From positions 11,096,278 through 11,160,277 of the forward strand of contig NC_134030.1 of assembly GCF_964204645.1 (NCBI RefSeq): a stretch of DNA of 64,000 nucleotides, given 5' to 3'. Below, piece by piece: positions 13,605-26,218 of the stretch; the first letter of the stretch is position 1; each line of letters opens with the position of its first letter. The notes under the pieces were generated by a model. It was given only the letters and a program-made list of their open reading frames with translations. It was not told the DNA's origin and did no database searches. Made by a program: the position numbers and the translations under genes. The stretch comes from Tubulanus polymorphus. Lineage: Eukaryota; Nemertea; Palaeonemertea; Tubulaniformes; Tubulanidae.

Positions 13605-14057
13605 CTTGAATAAAAACGCCTTAGGTCTTCTATATCCCGTGCTGCCATGTTAAAGAATCGACCTTTTAGTATTTAGTTAAAATACACTGTCTGCGTGTGG
13701 GGTGTGAATTCTACCGATAGGATCGGGTGCAGGAGCAAGGAATTTGGTCAATAAATTGCATATGGGACAATGCAGAAATTTCTTTGCTGATTTTAATGCC
13801 CCATCCTTAGTTTATTTTAGGGTTGGATATGCGGATTGGAAAGATAAATGCCTCCCCAATAACTGACTGCATCAAATTCATTGAAATGTACGTTTTGTTG
13901 TAGAAATATATCGGATTTTGTATTTTATTAACGTACAGACATTTTACTGTTTATCAAAAAAGAAAACAGGTTTTTCTATCACATTCAAATATTTAACATT
14001 CTACACTTTATGATGTAATCTCGATTGTGTGTACCAATATCACCAGTATTTCAAGAC

Positions 14058-14611
14058 ATCAGGATATCTCCAAAAAGTACATTCTTTCATCTCGATCTCA
14101 TTTTCAATTGGTATATAAGATCGATATTTTATCGAGGAGTAATCTTTGTCGTTATATGCAGAGTCGTCGCCACTGTGCCATTATGCTTGTCAAAGGAGAG
14201 GCGTTTGCATAGTAGTACGCAAAGCATTTTCGACTTTTACAGAATCGATGTCGAAATTATTTTTGGCAAGTAAGTTTTTCTCGTCCTCGCTTGCCAGGGT
14301 TTGATTACCGCCCGCTGGAGCTCACCCTATTACCCTGACTGCAAACCCTTTTATTGGTCTATTAACATCGCCCTCGATTTCTTGGGTGGACTGGTTCCCG
14401 CTATGCGCCCACCAATCTATATATCTAGCCAATCAAATGCGCGGTATTTATAGAGCAAACGTCGTGCCAGTAAAAACGCATCTGATATCTCCAAAAAGTA
14501 TATTCTTTCATTTCGATTTCATTTTCAATTAGTATATAAGATCGATATTTTATCGAGGAGTAATCTTTGTTGCTGTTGTTATATGCAGAGTCATCGCAGC
14601 TGTGCCATTAA
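14058..14611 (+). repeat. Direct repeat pair of about 125 bp
   Basis: The segments 14058-14183 and 14483-14611 are near-identical: both run from GATATCTCCAAAAAGTA through TATATAAGATCGATATTTTA and GAGGAGTAATCTTTGT to a GTGCCATTA end. About 300 bp of different sequence lies between them. The second copy runs directly into the LINE fragment that starts at about 14583. The pair could be an LTR-like or tandem-promoter arrangement, or a duplicated insertion flank. Confidence 0.55.
14283..14482 (+). repeat. Promoter-like repeat, left copy of an inverted pair
   Basis: This segment (CTCGCTTGCCAGG, GCCCTCGATTTCTTGG, GACTGGTTCCCGCT, TATATATCTAGCCAATCA, GCGCGGTATTTATA) recurs in inverse orientation at about 17435-17220 and partly in the same orientation at 17155-17250. 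It holds CCAAT-type boxes in both orientations (ATTGG, CCAATCA) and a TATTTATA motif. The arrangement resembles a promoter module that was duplicated together with the retroelement debris it encloses. No transcript is proven. Confidence 0.5.
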
Positions 14612-15592
14612 GTGTATACGTGACGAAATTGAAAAAGCAAAAAGTACAATGATAAGATCTAAAATTGAGTGGAAAGAGGTCGGAGAGAAAACAAGTACTT
14701 TCTTTGCAAATTATGAATTACAACGCGCTAAGAATCACATCAGGACTCTCAAAAATAATCTAGGTAAAATTAAAACTGGTCAAAGAGACATTGGAAAAAT
14801 TCAACTCAAATTCTTTAAAGACTTATATAGAAAAGAAGAAACGGATTTAGAAACCCAAAATCTATTCCTGACTAATTTACCTCAAATATCTAATCAAAAG
14901 AAACTTCAGCGTAACTCCAAAATAGATATCGACGAATTAACAAATGCAGTCACATCTTTCCAAAATGATAAATCCCCCGGTATAGACGGACTACCGATTG
15001 AATTTTGTAGAATATTTTGGCATATATGCGTGTATACAGGAAAGTAGACTTTCTAAATCAATGCAAACTCTGGTATTATTATATCATTGATTCATAAGAA
15101 AAATGACAAGATAGACTTGAAAAATTGGAGACCAATCTCGTTACTATGTCCAGATTACAAAATATTCACATAAGTTCTCGCTAACAGATTGATTAACTGT
15201 TTAACAGACATAATACACCTAGATCAAACATGTAGCGTAAAGGGACGTCGAATCCAAGACAATGGTCATATTTAATTGATTGAGACTTAATTGATGACGT
15301 TAATAATGATAATTTCAGAAGCATTTTTAGTGACCATCGATCAAATGAAAGCTTTTGATCGCGTTGACTGGCAATATTTGTTTAAAACTTTAGAATCTTT
15401 CGGTTTTTGGAGAAAATCTAATTCGATACATCAAAACTTGCTATTCAAATCCAAAATCCAGAATTTGCTTTAATATGTCCTACATACTCTTGCTTAAGAC
15501 TAAGTTATATGCCTCGAAATTACTGGACAAATCCGAAGAAAGAAAAATTAATCCAGGTAATTAGTTACTCACTCACCAATTTACTCAATTAA
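14583..15592 (+). pseudogene. L1/Tx1-like LINE ORF2 relic
   Basis: The first frame (14583-15047) carries the region before and at the start of a LINE reverse transcriptase, including the hallmark KSPGIDGLPIEF and FW. After a frameshift the text continues with SLIHKKNDKIDLKNWRPISL, then in another frame DQMKAFDRVDW (RT motif with the first catalytic aspartate). The FADD block is missing. Sequence resumes at 15475 with the C-terminal end of the same ORF (CPTYSCLRLSYMPRNYW, then a stop near 15590). The copy is therefore frameshifted and internally deleted. The C-terminal part matches a second fragment at 34075-34690, showing that both come from one family. The L1/Tx1 assignment rests on the spacing and wording of the RT motifs. 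Confidence 0.7.
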
Positions 15593-15629
15593 CCTGTTCT
15601 CCTCTGTATATATACCCCTGATTTTAGTC

Positions 15630-15680
15630 AATATCTCACACCTGACGATGATCTCTAGTGTGAGATCGAAACGTCGTGTT
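15630..15680 (+). ncRNA. Hammerhead-like hairpin, copy 1
   Basis: CTGACGA at 15642-15648 is followed by a perfect 6-bp stem (GATCTC/GAGATC, 15650-15667) and GAAAC at 15668. This is the order of the hammerhead ribozyme core (CUGANGA, stem II, GAAA). An alternative 9-bp stem ATCTCACAC/GTGTGAGAT (15633-15641 with 15658-15666) overlaps it. I did not find a convincing stem III plus cleavage triplet, so activity is doubtful. Hammerheads are known in Penelope-like retroelements, which makes that a plausible source. Confidence 0.4.
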
Positions 15681-15699
15681 CTTATATTTTAGATTATTT

Positions 15700-17154
15700 C
15701 AATTAATAGATTCTCGATTTGAGATTTCTTTTAATTTGTAAATAGTGGGTTTTTATCTTATCAAAAATCATTACAATCTAGAACAAGGCTCTGGCCGCAT
15801 CAACACTATAGTTTATTTCAAAAACTCACTAATAGATCGCCTAAACCAAGAAATCATGCTTCAACAAAACCTTCATATTTGGAGTCTTAACAATATACTT
15901 ATACATCCGGACACAAGCGGACTGAATGCAGTAAACAGATTCACAATCGACACCATTAGCGTAGTCTATTAATTAAACCCAACGCCATACACCTACATAC
16001 CCGACTTTGAGACTTGAGGTATGTTCTGATTTAGATCGAACCGGGATGACGGCCTATCAATACGCATAGAACTGTCTGACCACTTTTGTTTTATATCACC
16101 ACATACGCATTAGTTTACTGTTTCTGACGTTTTGACTGTAAACTCAGTCTCATTGCCGCGATAGCTGGAAAGCTGCCTCCTTTTTTTGGCTTCAGGATAG
16201 TTAGCTCAGTCTATCTACGCGCAATGATGACTGGAAAGTTGCCTCTTGACGTCGGTCTCATTAAAAACTACCAAAAACATAATTGTGACAGTGTAAACAA
16301 AACCCGATCAAGACTCTATATACGTTAGTGTACAAATATGAATTCAATATTCACGTGCCTGCGCCGCTTTCTTACTGACGGTCTATCAATGTGCATAGTA
16401 CTGTCCCTTCGATTGCGACGCACCCACAGACCTAACTATGCACTTTATATTAGAAACACAAAACTGCTCACCGAGTATAAACTTTTACTTTTAGGAAGCT
16501 CAGCACCAGATGTGAAGTACCGATCGCGCACCCCTTGACGGAGAAACCCATCCTCATCGGAGCTGCACCGTCGATGTCATAAACTACACTTCGGATAGCC
16601 AAGGACCATACTCTGGGAAAGTTGCGTTTTGAAATGTGCTTCCTTTCTATCTAGTCAACACGCGGAACAATCAACTTAGAGGACTTTCTATATCAACATC
16701 TACCAGAAAAAAACTTAATTATCGGACTATTTACACGCAGAAAACGACCGAAATTATAAAAATGGACAAATGATCTTCAACCTTGTAATGTAACTATTTC
16801 CAAAATTTCGATGTATTAAATAAGCCAGCCAGAGAAATTCACCCCAATCAGTCGCTTGCCGGTTCAGACTGGTTGGAAGATTGTTTGAATGAACCGGAAC
16901 CGAATTTCCCAATTATGTACTTCGATTTAAACAAAAAAAAAAATATGTAAACTCGACCGCCGATCACACAACTATACCTGTACTTCGATTTCCGATTACA
17001 AAATCAATACCCCTGTTTCGCTCCCGGCAGGTGTGGTGGGTCTGTAAGGGACACTCAATCAGAAAATCAAACGAAATTAGCCAACCAGAACAGGGATAAT
17101 CCCTATTTTAAGATCAATTCAAACCCTGGCCGCAAAAACTTCATAGGTATATTA
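15700..17154. other. Retroelement debris, no gene
   Basis: This lies between the LINE relic and the right promoter-like repeat. The phrase GACGG(C/T)CTATCAAT is repeated near 16045 and 16378, and GCTGGAAAGCTGCCTCC / ACTGGAAAGTTGCCTC near 16165 and 16230, showing small local duplications. Short open frames (for example 15745-15972) have no recognisable domain. Confidence 0.4.
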
Positions 17155-17440
17155 CATCGCCCTCGATTTCTTGGACGGACTGGTTCCCGCTCAGCGCAAA
17201 CCAGTCTACATGGATGCGCGGTATTTATGCCGGTGAAAACGCATCTGATTGGCTAGATATATAGACTGGTGGGCGCTGAGTAGGAACCTGTCTGCCCAAG
17301 GAATCTTGGGCGTTGTAATAGACCAATGAAGGGTTTATAACCAGGGTTGTAATAGACAAATGAAGGGTTGGCAGCCAGGGTTTGTGTTGGCATAAGTTTC
17401 AGCGGACGGCAATCAAGACCTGGCAAGCGAGGATGGTTTT
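17155..17440 (-). repeat. Promoter-like repeat, right copies
   Basis: 17155-17250 repeats the left copy (CGCCCTCGATTTCTTGG to AAAACGCATCTGAT) in the same orientation, and 17230-17440 repeats it in inverse orientation (TGGCTAGATATATAGACTGG to CTGGCAAGCGAGG). The two lie head to head around the phrase GCATCTGATTGGCTAG. Together with 14283-14482 they enclose about 2.7 kb of LINE and hairpin sequence. Confidence 0.5.
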
Positions 17441-20400
17441 TCTGGGAAGGGGCTAAACGCTCCCTGTTCCTACGGGCCTACTTTGCACAAATAATCGGCA
17501 CATTTTTTATCTTTCTATGGCGTCTTCGATCGATATCACCATGCACTATTGGCACAGTTTGTTCTATCACCTGTTCGTATCGTGTTTATATACTATAATG
17601 CTAATAACAATACGTTATCACAATTATATGACTATCGTTCATATGAACGTGTACATAATGAATATTGTATGTTTTAGATTCTTTTACAGAATAGCGTAAT
17701 GCGTTGTGTCATATGAAAAATTGCCGCATTCTCTGGAATTGGTGAGTAAACTTAGCATCATTGTAAGATCAAATCAAATAGATGTTCTTTGTCTCAATTC
17801 GATCGAATATACAAACAAGAGATGTTCACAACATAGACTGACGACATGGGATAAATACACAATTGCAAGAGGCAAGTTCCTTAGACTTTTTCAACCCCAT
17901 AGCTAGTCCCGAATCTTCACGACGCGTCGTCAGGACCTGCCAAGATGGCGCTTGTCGTTGCTGTGACCACACTGTCCCGTTACCTTGTGCATATATGCGT
18001 GAAACTACTTGAGGGAACTGATGACATTTCCTTGATTATCGTAAACCGATGACCATGTATTTTCGAAATAACCACTCATCGCTTCACTCGATAGGGTGTC
18101 GTGGGACGAGACCTTCCTGAACATGATCTTCTTCTGCAGTTGCTTGCTTTATTCGATAAGTAAATATTAAATGTCTTCCATACAGAGATGAGTTTTAAAG
18201 AAAACTCGTGCGGTACTAGAATTTAACGAGCGCTTCGTTCATAAAACATAGGTGCGAAGCCTATTGTAGGATTGTACAAAATAGCCTGTTCTGTATTGTA
18301 CCCGGGTTCGGTCATGCACTTCAGAGATAATTTTAAATTGAGAGTTACGCAATTGCTTACATTACAAGTTTTTTTTTATTACTTACCGATCTGATAATTT
18401 ACCATATGCAAATAATATATTCAAGGCGTATTGTTGTTAAGGTATGGGGTTGCTCTGGAGTCGGTGTGCGGATAACATATCGCGTTCAGTACTTAAGAAG
18501 TGTCCATCACTTTCGTCAGAAAATCAAGAAGCTGCGCCTATTGTTCATAAGGTAAAATGATAATCAAGTTAAAGTTTTTAGCTCGCGTTTAGTGACCTTA
18601 TATAGTTGTTAATTTGATGGCGTCATCAACCGCATGCTTAAGCGTAAGCAGTGTCATAATACAATTTTAAGCGTCTCCATATTTAAACCCGGTTGCCGAA
18701 TTAAGCTGATTTTCCCTAGGAGAACGGTTCTGCCTACTCCCCAGAATTCAGTAAATATCAACAAATTAAAAAGTCATGTTATAGTCCCCTTCGTGTTTTC
18801 ATCGCAAATTTTTCAACACCAAAAAAGTGTTAGTTATCCCTTTTGATTTCCAATGTAATAACCTGAAAAAGTCATGTTCATCGTGATTTTCAATCTCGTG
18901 ATTTACGAAAGACATCTTTCATTTAGCATTCAGCAAATTAATCACAATTTCCACTCCTTTTTTATTTTGTTTGCAGCCCTTCCGAGGTTCTATAGCTTTC
19001 ATCTAAAAAAAATCATTCTTATTTTCGTCCCTGTTTAATTATTCATTAACTATAATTGAAATATATATTTCTAGGGGTAAGGTTGGTAGACCTGGATGTT
19101 TACTCAAGGGTCGAATGTTTAAATGCAAGAAATAAGTAATGCTTGTTTGAGCATACCATGTTTTTGAATGGTCCTTAATATGTAGTTGAATACAAAAAAT
19201 AAGGATCATTGCATAATATACGTTTATTGATGAATGTTCCGCTTCACTTCACATAATTTGAGACCAGACAATTAAATTAACTGAAGCAGATTTCTACTTG
19301 ATAAAATTGTTGGTACTCATGACTAATTAAGCTTCTCAGGGACTTATTCAATATCATCACCATTTTACCAATGCACAGTTAAGCTCAACGTTGAATTTTG
19401 ATACATCAGATTCAGAATTTCTAAAAATCTTTTACTTTTCGGACACTAAGTCCTTGATTCCTGCTGATGCTCTTTTGAATTACTTGGTTTTTACATTACC
19501 CGACAGGCAAAAGGCACAAGGAGTGAAATTCAATGATTTTGTGATTTTAAATCAATTTTCCATTCATAAACATGCTAGTGCGCAGCCATGTATCATTGAT
19601 TTTTGCATTTCAACATTTCATTCTCAAGTTAACAACCAGTTCTACCAACTTAACCCCCGAAATAATGATTAAAATCATAGTTAATGAATTAGTCACCTTA
19701 AGGCAAAGGGTAACACATTTTCTGAGACACCCTGTAGAGTATTGACGTGACATTGCTTTCTGATTAAATTGACGTACGTAGTTAGATTAGATTTTAGTTC
19801 AACGATGATGGCAATTTTACAGCCTTATAGATAATACATTATAATATGTCATCGGATCCCTATCGACTGATCACATGAAAAGTGAAAAAATGAGTTCATA
19901 ATCAAGTGTTATTCATATCGTATCTGAATTTCTAATGAGATCTAAGTGTCTGTAAAATGACTGATAATTCAAACTTTGCAATGATAAAACTATGATAAAA
20001 TCTGAGAAGGAAGTCGATTTGCCGAATAAGAATTTACCATAAACTACCTTAAGATGCTCACACAGTGTTTCTGTCCAGCTGAATTCCAAAATCGTTCAGT
20101 TATGATTTTTCTTTGTTCCAAGATTTGCACTTTCCGTAATGGTCCCCTTACCAGGAACCTCATAACGATAGAAAGCAGTTCCGTCATCATTATGCATAAT
20201 TCGGTCGTACAACGAAAATTTCATTTGGCCTGATTGTGAAAAACGTTGCTTTGAAGCCATTTAAGCCAACAATGAATAAAAGAAGATAAATGCAAAAATG
20301 AAACATGATTTGATAGTAACTCAAAGAGCACGATATTTTCAGAATACAGTCTGAAAGATTCACTCGTGGAACGAGTATGGTCGAATACAAAGCTTTGATG

Positions 20401-20783
20401 TAGTTCAATATGTTTCCTTCTATATCGGGCATTTGTAGACATAATCATTGAGGATCGTCTTAATATATCAATCAATTATTGACAATTTTGTGCGCGTATT
20501 GCAGTTTTTATTACTTTCGAAATACTATTGACATCATCTAAAAATTCTGCGTACTCAACTGATTTACTTACTTATCACTTGTTCAGTTCACAGTTAGGTC
20601 ATAAATTGATTAGAGGCGGCGGGTATCGATTCATTACAGTTCAGATATAGAGACAAGCCAGCTGTGTATTGATATACGGATAAATTAAACAATAGCTGTG
20701 GACAAACATAAATTTCTTACATTATTGTTGTTCATCATCAAATTGTGTGCGAACATTGAGCGATTGTTTTCGAAGATATAAGG
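17441..20783. other. Gene-free 5' flank of the transporter gene
   Basis: I see no exon with family resemblance or paired splice sites. Sequence is AT-rich with many short stop-bounded frames. The final few hundred bases before 20784 are expected to contain the promoter and 5' UTR of the transporter gene, but no TATA or initiator motif stands out enough to call. Confidence 0.4.
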
Positions 20784-23700
20784 ATGACCGAACTTATTTC
20801 AAAATCTATGAATCCTTCCAAACAGGTGGAGCTTCTCGTTGAGGCGGACAATAATCCCGATGAAGTAACATGTCGCCGAAAGTGCGTGCACAAATTGAAA
20901 GAGAACGTGCTGCTGATTCTTTTGGTCATCGGTATCGTGTTAGGCGTAGGTGTCGGTGCCGCGTTAAGACTCAATGCTGACTGGGACGAACGACAGAAAG
21001 CGTACTTTAACTTTCCCGGAGAACTGCTCATGCGTATGCTGAAAATGCTTATTCTACCTCTGATCGTTTCGACGTTGATAAGTGGCATGGCGTCGCTTGA
21101 CGCCCGGTCGTCAGGACGAATGGGAGCGTTGGCCGTCGCTTATTACTTTTTGACCACGTTAATCGCTGTTATTCTCGGTATCGTACTGGTGGTGGCGATT
21201 AAACCAGGCGCAGGCGCACAAGTCGATAACGGCTCGACTTCGAAACAGATGGTGTCAGCTGCTGATACATTCATGGACCTGATCAGGTAAAAATCAGTGC
21301 TGGCACAGATAAGACGAAGCGCACTGATATCAATCGTTATCAACATAATATCGTAAGTGTATCGTATTTTTAGAAATATGTTCGCAGAGAATTTGGTGGC
21401 TGCCGCGTTCGAACAAACAAAAACAACTGAGGTACCGGTGAACGTAACCAAAGGCAACACAACCGAAATACGTAAGGGTTACTAATTATCTTAAAAATCC
21501 GAAAACGTATGTTGTGTGATTCGGGTAGACCTCGGCTAACTCACTGATAGGAGGCTCCACCCAATAACGAGAGAAATCCCACAATAAATTCAGCCAAAAA
21601 TGAAAAGCTCTAAAGTAAAAGGATGTAGATATTTCGAGCAACGCTTCGGCTAATACTATTAGCCATCATCAGACTACTGACTACTGATTCATCATGCGCG
21701 GATATTCTGTATCTTCTCGTCTCCCCTCCCAATATTTTGGTTCCGCAAAAATTTGAAATATAAGAAATGCCTACAATTTGATGCGTTTACCGCCAATTCC
21801 CCGTAATAGCACTCATTGGACCCCTTTCATCGATTAGCGCCCCCCCCCCCCAATCTCGAGGCTGCCTCACGGCCCCTGATACGTCCATCTATCCATGATA
21901 TGATATAATTTTAGATCGGTAACTGCCATTTGTACGGTCAATTCGAAAGATTCTATACTTTGAGGCTAGCTTACAATACACTTATAGTTGTTATAACTAA
22001 AATGGCAAGATATTTTCATGAACGAATGGAGCAGGATTTTGAGCATCAATAGGTACCGTACCTAACGGTATTTCTATGTCTCAAATCGGAAAAGGCTGTT
22101 TTATTCTAAACATTTCAGAAATGAAGCCACAATCCGGGACACAAGATGGCATGAACGTAATTGGCCTCGTCGTATTTTCTGTGGCACTCGGAATCGTTAT
22201 CAGTCGCATGCGTGAACAAGGACGTCCTTTGGCCATATTCTTCGACACCCTGGCTGAAGCTACAATGCAACTGGTTACCCTGGTGATTTGGTAAACCATC
22301 TTTTACTTACTATGTTTCTAGTTCTTGGTATATGCGTATTTTGTTCTCAAAAATGTCTTATATTCCATTGTTCGTTTAGGTACTCACCAATCGGTATTAT
22401 GTTCCTTGTTGCATCGCAGATCATCGACATGGAGGACCCGATCAAAACCATGCAACAATTAGGCTTGTATATGGTTACCGTATTAGTGGGTTTAGCCATA
22501 CATGGATTTGTCGTATTACCCGTATTGTATTTCATATTCGTTCGCAAAAACCCGTTTAGTTTCATAGGGGGTGTTCTACAGGCGTTATTAACAGCGTTCG
22601 GAACTGCATCCAGGCAAGTAATCGTCATTTCATAGTTGAACACTTTGTACAGCTATTCATAATTTTTACATTAGTTATCGATGAAGTATGGTGGTTGATA
22701 AGGGCCATCAAAATATTTCCAGACAAAAAATAATTTTGTCATGAAAAATAATTTTTCCATCGAAAAATATTTTGTGAGTGAAAAATATTTCGTGAGTGAA
22801 AATAATTTTCCATCGAAAAATATTTCGTGAGTTAAAATAATTTCGTCATGAAAAATAAATTTCCATCGAAAAAAATCGCCTTCAAAATATTTTTTGTGAG
22901 TAAAATATTTCCATTAGAAATATTTTCCTATGTCAAAAAATATCTTTGCTGTAAAAATAATTTCGGGTTTTCCCGTTTTCACGCAGCAGTGTTTGTACCG
23001 TCAAGTATGTAGTGTGTATGTAGTGTGTTGAACGGGACATCAAGTAAAATATGTCTTAGTTTTCGATCCTACGGCTACAGCAACTTGTATCCGTTATTTT
23101 TGCCCTTTTTGTTGATATGAGTCCATTACATTGACAAAAATGGTTATTTCTAGATGGACCGGAGGAATCAAAATCAAAAGCCCTAATTTAATTTGATTTT
23201 GACTGTACAAATTTTTGGCCCTAATTTGTGTTCACATGGACCCGATGACGGCACCACCATCCCATCCTTCCTAACGTTAGGTCAAAAGGATTCGTCACGA
23301 CATTTTCGAATCAAAACCAATGCTCTACCCAAGTACTCTGATTTTACATGAGAGCTGTGCGGTATACCCTGTGTAGTTCATGCACGCAGTGAAACTATAC
23401 TTAGGGCTAGTAGCATGGATGAAATAAGTTCAAGTGAGACAGTTCAATCGACAAGCGCTCGCGCACGCGCGCATTAGCGGAAAAACCCACAATCATTTCT
23501 TACACTGCAAAAATATTTTAGTATCGGAATATATTTTGAAGGACGGCGATTAATTTTTCATAGCAGAACTATTTTTGCTCAGCATGTATTTTGAAGGTAC
23601 GGATACGGAAGCCCCAAGGTGACATATGAGATAATTTTTTTCATAATTTCGACTTATTAAGTCGAATTTCGACATAATAAGTCGAAATTCGACTTATTTT

Positions 23701-26218
23701 GTCGAAATTCGACTTATTAGGTCGAAATTCGACTTATTAAGTCACTTACGAAATATTTTTCGATAGAAATCTATTTTTCATGAAATTATTTTCATTCACG
23801 AATATTTTTCGATGGAAAATAATTTTTTATGACGAAATTATTTTCACTCACGAAATATTTTTCGATGGAAATTTATTTTTCATGACGAAATTATTTTTAT
23901 GTCAGAATATATTTTCATGGCCCTTATCAGCCACCATAATGAAGGTATAAACATTTAAAAAAATGAACGAAGCAAATACCAAGCAAACTTTGGGGCATTT
24001 TCGAATTACTTGGAGTAAGGATATTTTCAGGGAAAATGGGATAGCGATTGGGAAGAATAATTGGTAAAAGATATACTTGATCAAAGATGTCTTAAAATGG
24101 AAGGGCACAGGAAAAAAAAACAATATGAATCATCTATTTTATCACTCCAGTATTTCCGACATTGAATTGGAAACAATAATCAAAAATGAATAGGTGAACA
24201 AAAAAAATTGAATTCGAATTATTGGAGAACGGACGGAGAAAACTAGCTGTTGCAAATGATAAGATCGAAGATTGGGTCGGAATATAGGAAGAAAATGTTT
24301 ATTCATGATCAACACGTATTGGGATTTGTAGATATTTCTTTTCGTATGACGTATCTTCGGCGGAACACTCCATATTCCTAGTAATCTAAATGTCCTTGCG
24401 TACGTTGTTTTCACGCGTTTACATTTTTTAATCGAGTAAATGTATCATTGGAGAATTTCACAAATATATATTTCAGTTCGGCTACATTACCAGTGACATA
24501 CCGGTGCCTTGAAGAGAACAACCACGTGGATCGTCGGGTGACGCGGTTTGTATTACCAGTCGGCGCCACTATCAACATGGATGGAACCGCCCTCTATGAA
24601 GCTGTCGCCGCAATTTTCATCGCCCAACTAAACGGCATAGATCTGACTATAGGACAAATAATTACAATAAGGTACGTAGAAACCAAGCCTGAGGTTGTGG
24701 CTACAGTATCAACTGCTCCCTACTCCACCCACTAAATTTCATGTAAAAGAATATTGGCACTATTCCTAGTTTCATATACCGCCATGCGTTAGATTTACAT
24801 CAGATGATAATCATTAGGAGCGCGCATGTTGATATCGTTTACAATAATGTTTTTAAACAACGATAACAAAAACAACAACAAAACCCTTTGGTAAAAATGC
24901 ACAATCATGTATCAACACATTACATGATAGGAAACCTGCGACCTTCTGTGGCGATCGAGAATTTCACTCACGGCCGGCGATGGTCCAACAGGTATGCTTG
25001 TAGTTACTCGGTCTTCCGCATATTGTATATTTGGTAGTTCGTGTGATGATGTATGAACTCGGAGGCATAGAAATTCAGTTTAAAGTTCACAGAAAATATA
25101 ACTAATTTTGATAACGGAAGACTGAGCGCTCGTCACACCATCTGGTGGCATAGCTGGTGCTGTGGTCCCCCATTATACCTAATGTAATTTATCACCATCA
25201 AATTTAGCATATCATACATTATATGATGTATGGTATCATATGATATACATATTTGATTTATTTTCGACACAATGAAATACGTTAAGAACGTAAAACAAAA
25301 CTGAATACCCCAACATGATTTCACGTATGTCCGCTGTGTAAAATTGTCATTGTCATGGATATTTCAGCATTACATCTACTGCAGCCTCTATCGGCGCTGC
25401 TGGTGTTCCTCAAGCTGGATTTGTAACCATGATTATCGTTCTTACTGCGGTTGGCTTGCCGACAGAGGACGCAACTAAAGTCATAGCAGTCGATTGGCTT
25501 CTGTATGTATCGACACAATCTCGTAAAGGCGTACTCTTTTATGATCTCCGAAGTCTTCATCCGAAATCTCCGATTGGCTCCACACAAAATCCAAATCACA
25601 CCTCCTCGACAGAAAGGAGGACTCTCCAAAAAGTCATCTGACCAATAAAAGAGTACGATTGGAGGCAAACGGATTCTCAAATCTGATAAGAGTACACCCT
25701 AACAGATTTTTAATCGATTATACGGGGGCGACATGGTGGAAAATGTATGTTTTCATTTTTCTCGTGGGAATGAAATAATCTTTTCATACCCAAGAAACAG
25801 ATTTCGTTCCCACGTTCCCAATAAAAGAATATCTATTTTTCACCATGTCGACCCCGGGGCCTAAAAATGCCACATTAACAATATATATTGTATGTTTATG
25901 ATTGCATTTAGGGACCGGTTCCGGACGATGGTAAACGTGCTCGGAGATTCAATCGGAACGGGGATCGTCGAAAAACTTTCGAGGGGGCATCTAAAAAAGA
26001 TGGACGCATCCGACAAACAAGATGCGATCGAAAATGTCAGTTGCGCGACTGATGGTCAACCGGTGAATAACCAGAACAAACAAACCGACAAACGTGGTTC
26101 AGGAGATGTGAATCGAATCGAAAACGTTGTTGGACATTCATCATATTACTCACCAGCGGGCGTAGAAAATAACGGTTACGTATCGGACCAGAAAGATAGT
26201 GAGACAACAACGTTTTGA
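20784..26218 (+). CDS. Sodium-coupled glutamate/aspartate transporter (SLC1, EAAT type)
   Basis: Seven exons: 20784-21286, 21374-21471, 22119-22290, 22380-22613, 24477-24671, 25368-25502 and 25912-26218. Phases agree throughout and give 547 residues, the usual EAAT length. Seen motifs: RNMFAENLV after TM3, N-glycosylation sequons (NVT, NTT) in the TM4 loop, the serine-rich hairpin ending SSSATLP (split by intron 4, about 335-341), NMDGT at 369-373, AAGVPQAG at 411-418 and [16 protein letters not shown] around 443-458. Arg450 matches the arginine that selects acidic amino acids over neutral ones in this family, so glutamate/aspartate uptake with sodium, proton and potassium coupling is inferred. 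The cytoplasmic tail ends in TTTF, a possible class I PDZ ligand. Intron 4 uses a GC donor (CAG/GCAAGT) and contains a 1.25-kb fold-back element; intron 6 contains a 138-bp inverted-repeat element; intron 2 contains a hammerhead-like hairpin. Confidence 0.92.
21630..21680 (-). ncRNA. Hammerhead-like hairpin, copy 2
   Basis: Read on the minus strand: CTGATGA (21672-21666), a perfect 7-bp stem GGCTAAT/ATTAGCC, then GAAGC (21647-21643) where the hammerhead consensus has GAAAC. It lies inside intron 2 of the transporter gene, antisense to it. The same arrangement occurs at 15630 and 62985. The G substitution in the GAAA box and the lack of a recognised cleavage site suggest a decayed copy. Confidence 0.4.
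22687..23938. mobile_element. Palindrome-cored TIR element, copy A (intron of transporter)
   Basis: The left end begins TATGGTGGTTGAT-AAGGGCCAT and the right end is its inverse (ATGGCCCTT-ATCAGCCACCATA). The 6 bp ATGAAG lie immediately outside both ends (22681-22686 and 23939-23944), a perfect target duplication. Inside, the outer arms are arrays of ATTTTTC, TTTCGTGAGTG and CATGAAAAATA words that reappear inverted in the right arm (CACTCACGAAA, TTTTTCATGACG). At 23645-23745 a block of GTCGAAATTCGACTTATT words is itself palindromic. The central part (about 22990-23620) looks like ordinary sequence. There is no coding frame. The element sits in intron 4 of the SLC1 gene. Confidence 0.8.
25722..25859. 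mobile_element. Short inverted-repeat element (MITE) in transporter intron 6
   Basis: The left end GGGGGCGACATGGTGGAAAAT is mirrored by ATTTTTCACCATGTCGACCCC at the right end, and the inner part holds another inverted pair, GTGGGAATGAAAT and ATTTCGTTCCCAC. At 138 bp with no coding capacity it fits a MITE or fold-back insertion. I could not identify its target duplication. Confidence 0.6.

Noticed and set aside
21841-21852. Poly-C run
   Set aside because: A short homopolymer with no other feature; likely a low-complexity tract.
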